A stretch of 64,000 nucleotides of DNA from Methylomonas albis (GCF_014850955.1 NZ_JACXSS010000001.1:1984001-2048000); one strand, 5' to 3'; counted from the first letter of the stretch, positions 55,612 through 63,700 are shown. The notes: generated from the sequence alone by a model not told the origin. Program-made: numbers and translations.

Positions 55612-56945
55612 GAGGGTGTAAGAATTTTTGTGTAAACGGCCATGAGGTAGGAAACTACCGATCCTGATGAGGATGAAAAAATGACCGTATCACCCAAAGC
55701 CATTCCTGATGAATTACTCGATGCCTTAATGTCGAACTATCAAACACCCGAAGACCTGATCGGTGCCAATGGACTGTTAAAGCAGTTGACCAAAGCCATT
55801 GTCGAACGCGCCCTGGAAGCGGAAATGACCGCGCATTTGGGCCACGGCAAGCATGAGGCGGTGACCAACGCCAATAGCAATGCCCGTAACGGCAAGAGCC
55901 GGAAAACGCTCAAAGGCGACTTCGGCGACTTACCCATCGAGATTCCCCGTGACCGTCATGGCGAATTCGAACCCCAGATTATCGCCAAGCATCAACGGCG
56001 CTGGACGGGCTTCGACGACAAGATCATCTCGTTGTACGCCCGCGGCCTGACGGTACGGGAAATCCAGGCCCATCTATTGGAGATCTATCACACGGAGGTG
56101 TCGCCCACCTTGATTTCCTCGGTGACCGACGCGGTCCTTGAGGAGGTGAGCGCCTGGCAAACCCGTCCGCTGGATCCGATTTACCCCATCGTCTACCTCG
56201 ACTGCCTACACACCAAAGTGCGGGACAGTGGCAGTGTGCGGATCAAGGCGGTCTATCTGGCTATTGGTGTCAATCTGGACGGCCACAAAGAGGTGCTGGG
56301 GCTGTGGATTGCCCAAAGCGAAGGCGCCAAATTTTGGCTGCAAGTGGTCACCGAGCTCAAGAACCGTGGCGTCAACGACGTTTTTATCGCCTGTGTCGAC
56401 GGTCTAAAGGGGTTTCCGGAAGCGATCGAAACCGTGTTTCCCAAAGCCACTGTGCAGTTGTGCATCGTGCACTTGGTCCGTAACAGCCTTAACTACGTCA
56501 GCTACAAAAGGCGCCAGTCGGTCGCCGACGACCTCAAGCGTATCTATCAAGCCGCTACCGTCAGGGAAGCCGAACAAAAACTGGCCGAATTCGAGGCCAA
56601 CTGGCACGAAGCCTATCCCACCATTGCCCCGATCTGGCGACGAAACTGGGACCGTATCATCCCGTTTTTCGACTATCCGCCCGAGATTCGCAAGGTGATC
56701 TACACCACTAATACCATCGAATCGGTGAACCGAAGCCTGAGAAAAATCATAAAAAATCGCGCGATCTTCCCCAGCGATGACGCATTATCCAAGTTGCTCT
56801 ATCTGGCATTGAAGAATATCAGCCAAAAGTGGACCATGCCCGTCTATGACTGGAAAGCCGCATTAAACCGGTTTAGTATTCAGTTCGAAGACCGAATCCC
56901 TAACCGATAACTTAAACCCGTTTACACAAAATTCGGGATACCCCC
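55612..56945 (+). mobile_element. Intact IS256-family insertion sequence
   Basis: A 1334-bp element. Imperfect inverted repeats of about 26 bp lie at the ends (GGGTGTAAGAATTTTTGTG at the left, the complement of CACAAAATTCGGGATACCC at the right). An 8-bp direct repeat, CATCAGTC, flanks it (55604-55611 and 56946-56953), as expected for IS256-family insertion. It contains one complete transposase gene. It has inserted in the 21-bp repeat tract. The preserved target duplication suggests a fairly recent insertion. Confidence 0.9.
55681..56910 (+). CDS. IS256-family transposase
   Basis: A 409-residue DDE transposase of the mutator type. The catalytic residues are Asp174 in YLDCLHTK, Asp239 in ACVDGLKGFPEAI and Glu346 in TNTIESVNRSLRK. 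The CIVHLVRNSLNYV stretch with C260 and H263 is the family's insertion-domain signature. Length is normal and there is no frameshift, so it should be active. GATGAGGATGAAAA lies before the ATG. Confidence 0.95.
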   Translation: MTVSPKAIPDELLDALMSNYQTPEDLIGANGLLKQLTKAIVERALEAEMTAHLGHGKHEAVTNANSNARNGKSRKTLKGDFGDLPIEIPRDRHGEFEPQIIAKHQRRWTGFDDKIISLYARGLTVREIQAHLLEIYHTEVSPTLISSVTDAVLEEVSAWQTRPLDPIYPIVYLDCLHTKVRDSGSVRIKAVYLAIGVNLDGHKEVLGLWIAQSEGAKFWLQVVTELKNRGVNDVFIACVDGLKGFPEAIETVFPKATVQLCIVHLVRNSLNYVSYKRRQSVADDLKRIYQAATVREAEQKLAEFEANWHEAYPTIAPIWRRNWDRIIPFFDYPPEIRKVIYTTNTIESVNRSLRKIIKNRAIFPSDDALSKLLYLALKNISQKWTMPVYDWKAALNRFSIQFEDRIPNR

Positions 56946-57213
56946 CATCAGTCAGGGTTGGAACTGCAACGCTCGAGAAAGTTTCTTGAACGACCGAGCT
57001 CAGAACTCAATTGGCCGAGAAATTTTCTCAATTGATCAGGTTCTGAACCAGAACGTCCGAGCTATTTTCTCGATCATTCTCCCTTAGAACTGCATCAATC
57101 AAGCTCTTAGCTAAAACGTTGGTGTTATTTTGTCCATTGACGGAGAAAATAGCTTGGCCGGCGGAGAAAATTTGTCCAACGGCCAAGAAAATAAGTCAAT
57201 TAACGGAAATGGC

Positions 57214-57696
57214 TTAGTGAGCGGTTGTGGATGTGGCTTGGCCGGTTGTGCTGGTTGATTTTCTGGCGAAGCGCCGACTCAAGCCGTCCAGGTGTTGTTC
57301 TAAAGCGCCGTTTTTGCCGGCCAGTTTCGCCGCTTGATAAACCAGTAAGGTCTGGCTATAAGCATCGCTGCCCGCCGCTAAAAAGGTATCTTCCAACCGG
57401 CCTTGCAGTTGGGCCAAGGCCAAAACCAGCGGCTCTAACTGCCGGACCAAAGTCACGTCGCGCTGATATTCGTCCAGATCGAAATTGCGCGGCAAGATAC
57501 CGGGATTTTGCACGGCCAACACCAAACCTTGGTCCACAAACGCCCGGCTCTTGTCGCCCAGCTTGGGCAACGCCCGGCGCTCTTCGGCGTTTAAATCGAT
57601 CAAAAACGGTAATAGGCTTTGAATTTGCCCAATCAAACCCAACACGGCATTTTGCTGGTCGGCGGACAATTCGCCCTTGACTAAGTCGTTGTTCAT
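57214..57696 (-). CDS. Conserved hypothetical protein, 160 residues
   Basis: A soluble, mainly helical protein. It has the pattern LIDLNAEERRALPKLGDKSRAF, then FDLDEYQRDVTLVRQLEPLVLAL, then GSDAYSQTLLVYQAAKLAG, which I recognise as a widespread uncharacterised bacterial family. No catalytic motif or membrane segment. The Thr/Ser-rich C-terminus (TSTTGQATSTTAH) lies in the last unit of the 21-bp repeat tract, so it may be a late extension. Confidence 0.8.
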   Translation of the reverse strand: MNNDLVKGELSADQQNAVLGLIGQIQSLLPFLIDLNAEERRALPKLGDKSRAFVDQGLVLAVQNPGILPRNFDLDEYQRDVTLVRQLEPLVLALAQLQGRLEDTFLAAGSDAYSQTLLVYQAAKLAGKNGALEQHLDGLSRRFARKSTSTTGQATSTTAH

Positions 57697-58229
57697 AATC
57701 GCTCCTGGTCAAAAAAATTAATACCTGGTTTCATATCGATGCTGTGATTGCACCGATTGCAAGCCAGTAAAATAAGGGAAGGGGAATGGCGGTGGCCGTT
57801 CTACAGAGCTGAACTGCCCATTTCAACAACCGGCAGGCGGTGGCTTATAAGTAAACGCCTAGAGTTATTCGCCTTTGGGTTTCTGCTTGAGTCTAGATCA
57901 AAACTCTCATGGATTCAATGTAGAATTATCGCTTACTGGCGGATTGCTAATTCAATGGACAATATCAAAAGAAGTACGTGATTGCTGTATTTCCGCATAC
58001 CGGCAATAGAGCGGATTACATGGGTTACTGGCTGGTCGGAGTGCGCGGGTTCGGCTATGAGCAGCCCATTGGACAGTCGTATACCAAGCCAATGAAGGGC
58101 TGGTTTGCTCGGAGTTTCTGACATGCAAACGTAGGGTGGGCAATTTGCCCACCATTTCAATCAGCGTGGGCACAAACAGCGGTGCCCACCCTTGTATGAT
58201 GAATTTTAACAACCGATAGCGCAGAAAAA
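57697..58229. other. Intergenic region with a palindromic repeat
   Basis: About 530 bp. Frames are short and unconvincing on both strands. The repeat at 58131-58193 is the only clear structure. The right part leads into the leader of the IS110 element, whose exact left boundary could not be fixed. Confidence 0.4.
58131..58193. repeat. GGTGGGC-type palindromic repeat
   Basis: GGTGGGCAA-T-TTGCCCACC is a nearly perfect palindrome at 58135-58153, followed by GTGGGCAC...GTGCCCAC. This looks like a dispersed palindromic intergenic repeat of the REP class. Copy number elsewhere in the genome cannot be judged from the window. Confidence 0.6.
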
Positions 58230-58239
58230 CCGATTAAGC

Positions 58240-58440
58240 TGTCATCGTTCATTGGGAGGCCGTCCCACCCTGAGGACTGGTAGTTTACCAGAGCCTGTCC
58301 GTGTAGATTGGCCCCCGCCCTATTCACCCATACCGTGGAGTATCCGAGGCTAAGAGCCTGCATACACAAGGAAGGTAGGTGCATGTGCAGGGTCGGGAAC
58401 CGATGAATAGTGTACTTCCCTTTAACTGTATTCAAAAACG
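58240..58440 (+). ncRNA. Candidate IS110 bridge RNA in the element's left end
   Basis: The roughly 200 bp upstream of the IS110 transposase has no gene but several hairpins: CTGGTA-GTT-TACCAG (58277-58291), CCTGCA...TGCAGG (58357-58391) and GGGA...TCCC near 58254. IS110-group elements encode a structured bridge RNA in the non-coding left end that pairs with target and donor DNA. Position, length and structure fit. The guide loops could not be assigned because target and donor boundaries are unknown. Confidence 0.55.
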
Positions 58441-58443
58441 ATT

Positions 58444-59481
58444 ATGACGAACCGCCCGCTCAACACTACCGCTGAATCTGTCCATCGCCTGTTTGCCGGC
58501 GTGGATGTGGGAGCCGATGAATTGGTGTTGGTGATCCGCAAGAACGGCAAGCCGTTCGATCCGCAAAAATATGCCAATACCCGTAGCGACCGTACCCGGT
58601 TGGTCAATAAGCTGATCAAATTACCCGGCATCAAGGTGTGCCTGGAAGCCACCGGCATTTACCATTTCGATCTGGCGATTGCGCTGCATGACACCGGTAT
58701 TCCTGTGATGGTGGTCAATCCCAAGGCCTCGCATAACTTCGCCAAGGTATTGATGAAAAACAGTAAAACCGATGCTGTCGATGCCAATACCCTGGCTGAA
58801 TATGTCGAGCGCATGAATTTCGTCGCCTGGACTCGTCCGTCAAATCAAAGCCTAGCCTTGCGCTATTATGCTCGTCGCATCGATGCGTTGACCGGTCAAA
58901 AGGCCGCCGCGAAAAATCATCTGCATGCGCTGAGTGCGACAGAGGAAACTCCGAAGGCCTTGCTGCGCGATGCCAAGCTGGCGATTAGTCAACTGGAAAA
59001 GCGCATCAATACCCTGGCTAGCGAGGCGCTAGCGTTGATCGACAAGCATCCGGAACTTCAGCGCATATTCGAACTGTTGACCGGCATCAAAGGCATTGCC
59101 CAAACCAGCGCCATTGCCTTGATGGGCGAACTGCTGTTATTGCCGCCCAATCTGTCGCACCGTGAATGGGGCAAGTTTGCCGGACTCGATCCCAAGGCCT
59201 TTGAATCCGGCAAAAGCATACACAAGAAAATGCGGCTGTCCAAAGCCGGTAACCGGCATATTCGCTCCGCGTTGTATATGCCGGCCTTGAGTGCTAAACA
59301 GCATGATCCACATGTGCGAGCTTATTTCCAGCATCTGATCGACAACGGCAAGAAACCGTTACAAGCTGTCTGCGCTGTCATGCGTAAATTGTTGCATGCG
59401 ATCCATGGCATGTTGAAGCACGACCAGCCGTTCGATAACACACGGTTTTATGCCATCCCTGAATCGATCATCGCTGAGTAA
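58444..59481 (+). CDS. IS110-family transposase (recombinase)
   Basis: A 345-residue DEDD recombinase. The RuvC-like site is Asp21 (GVDVGADE), Glu67 (CLEATGIYH), Asp109 and Asp112 (KTDAVDANTLAEY). The C-terminal Tnp domain has LTGIKGIAQTSAIALMGEL and SKAGNRHIRSALYMPAL. Full length, no frameshift, so likely active. Upstream lies the candidate bridge RNA. IS110 elements leave no inverted repeats or target duplication, so the ends are not marked; the right end must lie within about 80 bp of the stop because an intact gene ends at 59560. Confidence 0.94.
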   Translation: MTNRPLNTTAESVHRLFAGVDVGADELVLVIRKNGKPFDPQKYANTRSDRTRLVNKLIKLPGIKVCLEATGIYHFDLAIALHDTGIPVMVVNPKASHNFAKVLMKNSKTDAVDANTLAEYVERMNFVAWTRPSNQSLALRYYARRIDALTGQKAAAKNHLHALSATEETPKALLRDAKLAISQLEKRINTLASEALALIDKHPELQRIFELLTGIKGIAQTSAIALMGELLLLPPNLSHREWGKFAGLDPKAFESGKSIHKKMRLSKAGNRHIRSALYMPALSAKQHDPHVRAYFQHLIDNGKKPLQAVCAVMRKLLHAIHGMLKHDQPFDNTRFYAIPESIIAE

Positions 59482-59559
59482 AAGATGATGAAATTTGTTG
59501 CTTTTGAACAGAGTATCTACCAGATTTTTGCGCGCGTCCGTGTTGAGCGAAAGGTTATG

Positions 59560-60390
59560 TCATTGGTTGTTAATTTTCTGAACATGCGCATCTATGCTCT
59601 CAGACAAATCTCGACATTGTGCAACCAGCTCATTGACGCTCGCCACCGACACTGAAACTTGCTTGCCATCCTTATCATACCCTGCCCTGTGAGCACAATC
59701 ATGCCTTAGACGTACGGCCTTGAATAGCCATGCAATGTCTCCAAAATCATAACCGAGTACATCTGCATACATTGGCTTTACCTTACGCATGTCGTGAAAA
59801 ATTATATCCTTCAGATACGCGGCTACTGTCGACTTGATATTGCTATATTGAGAGTAGATCTCGTTGATAGTGAATTTGCGACATCCAAACTCAGGGTCTG
59901 TTTCTATTAGCTTTCTCGTCAGGACATCCGAGTTAGTTACGTTGTGTATGAATGTTGCAGACAGGAATTGTTCAAGAGCGGAAACAATATGGACGTGCAT
60001 CATGACAAGAAGACTGAATTGAATATTCTCATCTACGTCGACTTGGAGGAGTTGCGGTACTTTGGATAAATGCTTGTTGAGCGTTTTAAGCTGTTCGGAG
60101 TTTTCAACCTCCCACTCAAGCTCATCCTCTTCAGGGTCATCTAGATCCCATGGCGACAAGCTCACATACGAGCCAGAATTAAGATCAACAATCTTTGACA
60201 TTATTGCTGGGTCGTTGTCGCCATCGAACCGCACAATGTGACCATACATCAACCCATCATTGCTGTGATCGACATCGATTTCGTAGCTGATCTGTTCAAG
60301 CTCGTCATCGGTGATGCCGAGTAGATCAGCCAACCGCTTGTTCCTCTTGGCTTCGATTTGGCCAAACCACCATTCCTTTGTGCTACTCAT
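59560..60390 (-). CDS. Protein with HEPN-type RxxxxH motif
   Basis: A 276-residue soluble protein. The N-terminal half is acidic (DLDDPEEDELEWEVE). The C-terminal half is helical and ends in KAVRLRHDCAHRAGYDKDG, where Arg229 and His234 form the R-x4-H motif of HEPN RNase domains, with a polar residue next to the arginine and the basic HR after it. HEPN proteins are common in toxin-antitoxin and phage-defence systems, but many are only structural. No antitoxin or nucleotidyltransferase partner is visible beside it. Its immediate neighbour is the IS110 element. Confidence 0.65.
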   Translation of the reverse strand: MSSTKEWWFGQIEAKRNKRLADLLGITDDELEQISYEIDVDHSNDGLMYGHIVRFDGDNDPAIMSKIVDLNSGSYVSLSPWDLDDPEEDELEWEVENSEQLKTLNKHLSKVPQLLQVDVDENIQFSLLVMMHVHIVSALEQFLSATFIHNVTNSDVLTRKLIETDPEFGCRKFTINEIYSQYSNIKSTVAAYLKDIIFHDMRKVKPMYADVLGYDFGDIAWLFKAVRLRHDCAHRAGYDKDGKQVSVSVASVNELVAQCRDLSESIDAHVQKINNQ

Positions 60391-60612
60391 TGCGCCTACT
60401 CCTGGTGAATGACATAACTAGTAATTAAATAGCTTCCGTATATCATCAAACCAAGATTCCACAGTGTGCTAACTGATTGGTTAACATATATTTTTCCGTT
60501 CTGTATATCAGAAATGATGGCCGCTAACGTCTAGAGTGCAGCCATTGAATCATTTCGTACGGCAGACTGCAACGTGTCGATAATGCCAATTCGCGAAACT
60601 CATAAGCCCGCG

Positions 60613-60688
60613 TAGCCTGGATGGAATCAAATGGAATCCGGGGAATGGGTTAGCAAATCCCGGATTGCGTAGCGCTGCATCCAGGCTA
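60613..60688. repeat. Nested inverted repeat (cruciform type)
   Basis: TAGCCTGGATG (60613-60623) pairs perfectly with CATCCAGGCTA (60678-60688), and AATCCGGG (60635-60642) with CCCGGATT (60659-60666) inside it. Such nested stems are typical of small dispersed palindromic elements in proteobacterial intergenic DNA. A related fragment (CTCCATTCCTCCGAATACG) may lie near 12760. Confidence 0.65.
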
Positions 60689-60732
60689 GGCCAGTTGGCC
60701 AATATAGATCAACCGGCCGTCATTTCGTCTTA

Positions 60733-60785
60733 ATCAGGTTTACTAAAGTCATAAGGATGCGTATCGGTGCCATAGCAAAGCACAA
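60733..60785 (+). repeat. Diverged direct repeat, copy A
   Basis: ATCAGG...ACTAAAGT...AAGG...ATGCGTATCGGT and AGCAAAGC correspond in order to a stretch at 63642-63700 on the same strand. Identity is clear but broken by several small gaps. It may be the remains of a duplicated gene start or a shared regulatory site. Confidence 0.45.
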
Positions 60786-61079
60786 CACACCCCGTTGCGA
60801 TGCTTCGATTCAGATAGGCGGCGCAATTTTATGTAGGCCCAAGCCGCGCAGGACTTGAAAACATGACTACTGGTTTAAGTTTCCGGCAGATGACTAAGCG
60901 CAACTGTTACCATTCAAACATCGACATTCCAACAGGTGCTTAGTTGTTACAAACGCAACATGGAAGCTGAGCCTTTTTTGTCCATTAATCAAGCACTTAA
61001 AAATTGGTGCAGAATGTGAATTAAGCGAGCTATACAAACGTTATTGCTACGTTCGCTTGCTTATCATTTTACGGTGCTT

Positions 61080-61397
61080 ATGTCCGAAATCATCCCGTTT
61101 CCCGTTTCCAATAGACAACAAAAATCCGATCTTGACTTGGTTATCGATGAAGCATTGAAGGTTATTCCGCGGCAAGACCGAGAAAAACTCAGGTTTGAGT
61201 TGATCAAAACGATAGACAGCTATGATGCCTTTTTTACTGAATGGTCCTTGAATCTACCCGAGGATAGTCACGAAACATTCAGAAAACAAATATACGATAT
61301 TGCCCATCAGGAACATGATAGAAAACTGCGTATGCTGAAAGACATTATGAGATTAAAGATTAAAGTGCTGGTTGCGGAATACCAGCAACGAAAGTAA
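61080..61397 (+). CDS. Unknown 105-residue protein upstream of the NifX-like gene
   Basis: The ATG at 61080 (MSEIIPFPVSNRQQKSDL) is preferred over the earlier in-frame codon at 61044, which adds 12 residues of no obvious use. The protein is charged and helical, with a basic end (RLKIKVLVAEYQQRK), no membrane segment and no known domain. It lies 121 bp before the NifX-like gene in the same direction. Confidence 0.6.
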   Translation: MSEIIPFPVSNRQQKSDLDLVIDEALKVIPRQDREKLRFELIKTIDSYDAFFTEWSLNLPEDSHETFRKQIYDIAHQEHDRKLRMLKDIMRLKIKVLVAEYQQRK

Positions 61398-61518
61398 TTC
61401 GGTTTGTACTTGTTGATCCGGCTGCGTATCCCGTGGATTGGGCAGGGCGTAAAGACAAGCGATTGTAAGATCTTACCTGGGTAGTTGTTTGGCCCAAATA
61501 TCTATTGAGGAGTGTTAT

Positions 61519-61995
61519 ATGAGTCAACTTGCTGATGTAAATTGTGTTGCGGAGCTTGAAGCCGATGTGAATAAGCTGTTAGTTGCTTTTGCCAGCTCGG
61601 ATGGTGAAATTGTCAATCAGCATTTCGGTTCGTCGTCGGGATTTCATGTCTATGGTATCGATGGCAGTACTGCTACGCCGCTGGCGGTTAAGTCGTTTGC
61701 TAAAGAACAACGTGACGGCAATGACGACAAGTTAAAGCCTAAGCTTGCCTGGTTAGCGGGGTGCGATATGGTTTATTGCGGTTCCGTGGGTGGCACTGCC
61801 ACCAATGAGTTGATCAAATTGGGCGCTCATCCGGTCATCGTTAAAGGCGGCCCTGACATTGAAGAAATTATTACCGAGTTACAACAAGAAATGACCGGGG
61901 CCATGTCGCCGTTGCTGGAACGCATTTTTAAACATAAAACGGCCAAAGATAGCAGCCGTTTTGAAGAGATGGCCGACGAAGGTTGGGATGAATAA
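61519..61995 (+). CDS. NifX/NifB-type dinitrogenase cofactor-binding protein
   Basis: A 158-residue protein from ATG 61519, preceded by GAGGAGTGTTAT; the in-frame ATG at 61489 has no such site. The NifX fold covers about residues 15-125: LLVAFASSDGEIVNQHFGSSSGF, then WLAGCDMVYCGSVGGTATNEL and HPVIVKGGPDIEEII. NifX-type proteins carry iron-molybdenum-cofactor precursors between NifB and NifEN. No other nif gene lies in the window, so this is an isolated family member that may still serve nitrogenase. Confidence 0.85.
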   Translation: MSQLADVNCVAELEADVNKLLVAFASSDGEIVNQHFGSSSGFHVYGIDGSTATPLAVKSFAKEQRDGNDDKLKPKLAWLAGCDMVYCGSVGGTATNELIKLGAHPVIVKGGPDIEEIITELQQEMTGAMSPLLERIFKHKTAKDSSRFEEMADEGWDE

Positions 61996-62073
61996 GGGTG
62001 TCGGCTTTTGCCTGAATCCAAGCTAAGCATCTATGCCACGCTTTTGAGTACATCAAACGCGTGCTAAGTTTGT

Positions 62074-62382
62074 TTACTCAATATCGCCTGATAGTGCCGT
62101 GTCCACAGCGCGCAAAATATAGTCATTGTCGCGAATATGCTGGGCGAGTTCTACGATCTCTTCGTAGGCATAATTGCGCAAACTGAAACTCATCTTGTCG
62201 ATTTGTTTGTCGTCGATAAATATATCGAGTACCAATAGCACAGCGTTGTCGTATTGATCTGCGTCATCAAGCACCTTAACGCTGGAGACGATTTTCATAT
62301 GTTCATCAATGTTATTGATGTATCGCAACGCCGATAAATGCTCGATTTGTGCGGGGTTTAATACGTTGTTTTGGGTCATCAT
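62074..62382 (-). CDS. Unknown 102-residue protein
   Basis: A small, acidic, mixed alpha/beta soluble protein (ALRYINNIDEHMKIVSSVKV and VLLVLDIFIDDKQIDKM). No domain recognised, no cysteines. It converges with the NifX-like gene and ends 78 bp from its stop. Codon use is consistent with a real gene. Two neighbouring Met codons leave the start uncertain by one residue. Confidence 0.6.
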   Translation of the reverse strand: MMTQNNVLNPAQIEHLSALRYINNIDEHMKIVSSVKVLDDADQYDNAVLLVLDIFIDDKQIDKMSFSLRNYAYEEIVELAQHIRDNDYILRAVDTALSGDIE

Positions 62383-62424
62383 GATTCTGAAATAAAGGCT
62401 GGAGCAATTGTCGTCTACTGGAAA

Positions 62425-62814
62425 CTATTCGTTCTTGGTAAGGAAAAGCTGGTCATACGATAAATGAAATAGTTGATTTGAAAACAGCGAATAGCTCTGC
62501 CGTTGTTTATCGGGAATCTTTGCCTTAACAATTTTCACGCCAGTTTTGGTTTCACAACTTGGTAGATAGTTTAATTTCTTCGTTACCGACGCCAGGCTTT
62601 CAAAAAGGGTATCTCTAACCTTAACGCGCTGGCCTTTGGGTGCGATCTCGCCCGATCTCGGGTATTGTTTTGTTGGTGTGCAATTTGCTTGCTCATTAAA
62701 TAATCCATTCGAACGGGCTATTTTTGTCGTGTTTACCTCAATCCATCTCACAATTGTTGTAACCTCCTGGGCCAAACATAACCGGCAGAGTCGCTGTGTC
62801 AGCGCCAGGTCCAA
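62425..62814 (-). CDS. Possible small gene, 129 residues, unknown
   Basis: An open frame without clear protein family, with a cysteine-containing N-terminus (RLCRLCLAQEV) and a basic middle (KGQRVKVRD). The C-terminus is polar. It lies between the 102-residue gene and the divergent J-domain gene, and could be a real gene, a degraded one or chance. No ribosome site was seen before the first codon. Confidence 0.3.
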   Translation of the reverse strand: MDLALTQRLCRLCLAQEVTTIVRWIEVNTTKIARSNGLFNEQANCTPTKQYPRSGEIAPKGQRVKVRDTLFESLASVTKKLNYLPSCETKTGVKIVKAKIPDKQRQSYSLFSNQLFHLSYDQLFLTKNE

Positions 62815-62849
62815 TAGGCATTGCAGCGGCGAAGCCGGAGGGACAGTTC

Positions 62850-63380
62850 ATGTATAACAGGTATACGGATCAGGAAGATTGGGTCATCTGGAATGGCGCT
62901 CTCGGCCTCGTCACTACGGTGGCGATTGAGCGGATCGAAGTCGGTACCGGCGGTAGTTACGCATGGCTGGAGGAACCCTTCGAGATGGTGGGTCCCTTCA
63001 GCTTCGACGAGCTAAAGACGCAGGGTCGAATCGCTTTCGCCGCCTGTATCGTTATGTCGCGCCAGAGATGGCAAGACGACCAAGTGGAACTGCGGCGGGA
63101 GTCCCTGAAAATTCGTCGCGCAGAAGAAGAGCGTATAAACGAGCAGTTTGAACGCCTCTATGGCAACCGTGCTCGGCGCCAAGGCAATCGCAATCCGTTC
63201 GACGAGCGGCAACATCGTGAGACGCTCAATCTGCCCATCGACGGGGTGCTTGAGTCATCACAGATCAAGGCTGCTTTTCGACGGCTCGCCCAAAAGGCGC
63301 ATCCCGATGTCGGGGGCAGCCATGAACAGTTCATTCGGATTACCGAAGCGCGCAAGGCGTTGCTGGAATACATTGCGTAG
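62850..63380 (+). CDS. J-domain (DnaJ-like) protein
   Basis: A 176-residue protein from ATG 62850, chosen because GGAGGGACAG precedes it; the frame is open earlier. Residues 1-120 are unknown and include a charged helical stretch (RRESLKIRRAEEERINEQFERLYG). Residues about 128-176 form a J domain: SSQIKAAFRRLAQKAHPDVGG with the HPD tripeptide needed to stimulate Hsp70. The J domain is C-terminal, unlike in DnaJ. It probably recruits an Hsp70 to a specific client. Confidence 0.85.
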   Translation: MYNRYTDQEDWVIWNGALGLVTTVAIERIEVGTGGSYAWLEEPFEMVGPFSFDELKTQGRIAFAACIVMSRQRWQDDQVELRRESLKIRRAEEERINEQFERLYGNRARRQGNRNPFDERQHRETLNLPIDGVLESSQIKAAFRRLAQKAHPDVGGSHEQFIRITEARKALLEYIA

Positions 63381-63683
63381 GCACTGTATTAGTTTGTTGG
63401 TATTGTGGAATGTGAAGTTTCGGCCATTAATGAAGTTTCCTTATAGCTTGTTCACACCGTATATATTGATTTATCTGTACAACATCGGCTAATTCTCAAT
63501 TTGCAGACGCTTGCAAAACTAGAGTGACTGCCATTTGTCGGTTGATGATGCCTGTCCGCTAATTTCCAAGCTGAATCATTTCGGCGCGGCTACGTTCAGG
63601 CTTTGTTGTGAAGATGTATCGCACTATCGGCATTCGTCTCGATCAGTTGTAACTAAAGTTACAAGGACGATGCGTATTGGTAG
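63381..63683. other. Intergenic region with copy B of a diverged repeat
   Basis: About 300 bp without a convincing gene. It holds most of a stretch (63642-63700) resembling 60733-60785, with ACTAAAGT, AAGG, ATGCGTATTGGT and GGCAAAGC in the same order. The end of the truncated minus-strand gene adjoins it. Confidence 0.4.
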
Positions 63684-63700
63684 TTATGGCAAAGCGCTAA
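63642..63700 (+). repeat. Diverged direct repeat, copy B
   Basis: Second member of the pair described at 60733. It differs by several gaps and substitutions but keeps the order of ATCAG, CTAAAGT, AAGG, ATGCGTAT and GCAAAGC. Its right end overlaps the stop region of the neighbouring minus-strand gene. Confidence 0.45.

Larger units (their letters stand above)
55590..57225. repeat. Degenerate 21-bp tandem repeat, split by IS256
   Basis: Removing the IS256 element and one target copy leaves a continuous run of about fourteen 21-bp units (55590-55611, then 56953-57225). Odd units share CGAG..ATTTTCTC (starts at 55590, 56974, 57016, 57058); even units share GAAC in the middle, so a 42-bp supra-unit is visible. 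Units near the right end (57142, 57163, 57184) read GGAGAAAAT or CAAGAAAAT. The period never slips in this part. Each unit is seven codons, and the plus-strand frame gives heptads such as REIFSID and GENLSNG with a few stops, so this may be a decayed heptad-repeat gene. The last units overlap the end of the minus-strand gene at 57214. Confidence 0.75.
60391..61079. other. Intergenic region with a nested inverted repeat
   Basis: About 690 bp. Contains the cruciform-type repeat at 60613-60688 and a stretch at 60733-60785 that resembles one at 63642-63700. No convincing gene. The last 100 bp must hold the promoter of the small gene at 61080. Confidence 0.4.

Noticed and set aside
55590-57225. 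CRISPR array as an explanation for the 21-bp periodic sequence
   Set aside because: There is no alternation of identical repeats and unique spacers, units are contiguous and diverged, and no cas gene is present.
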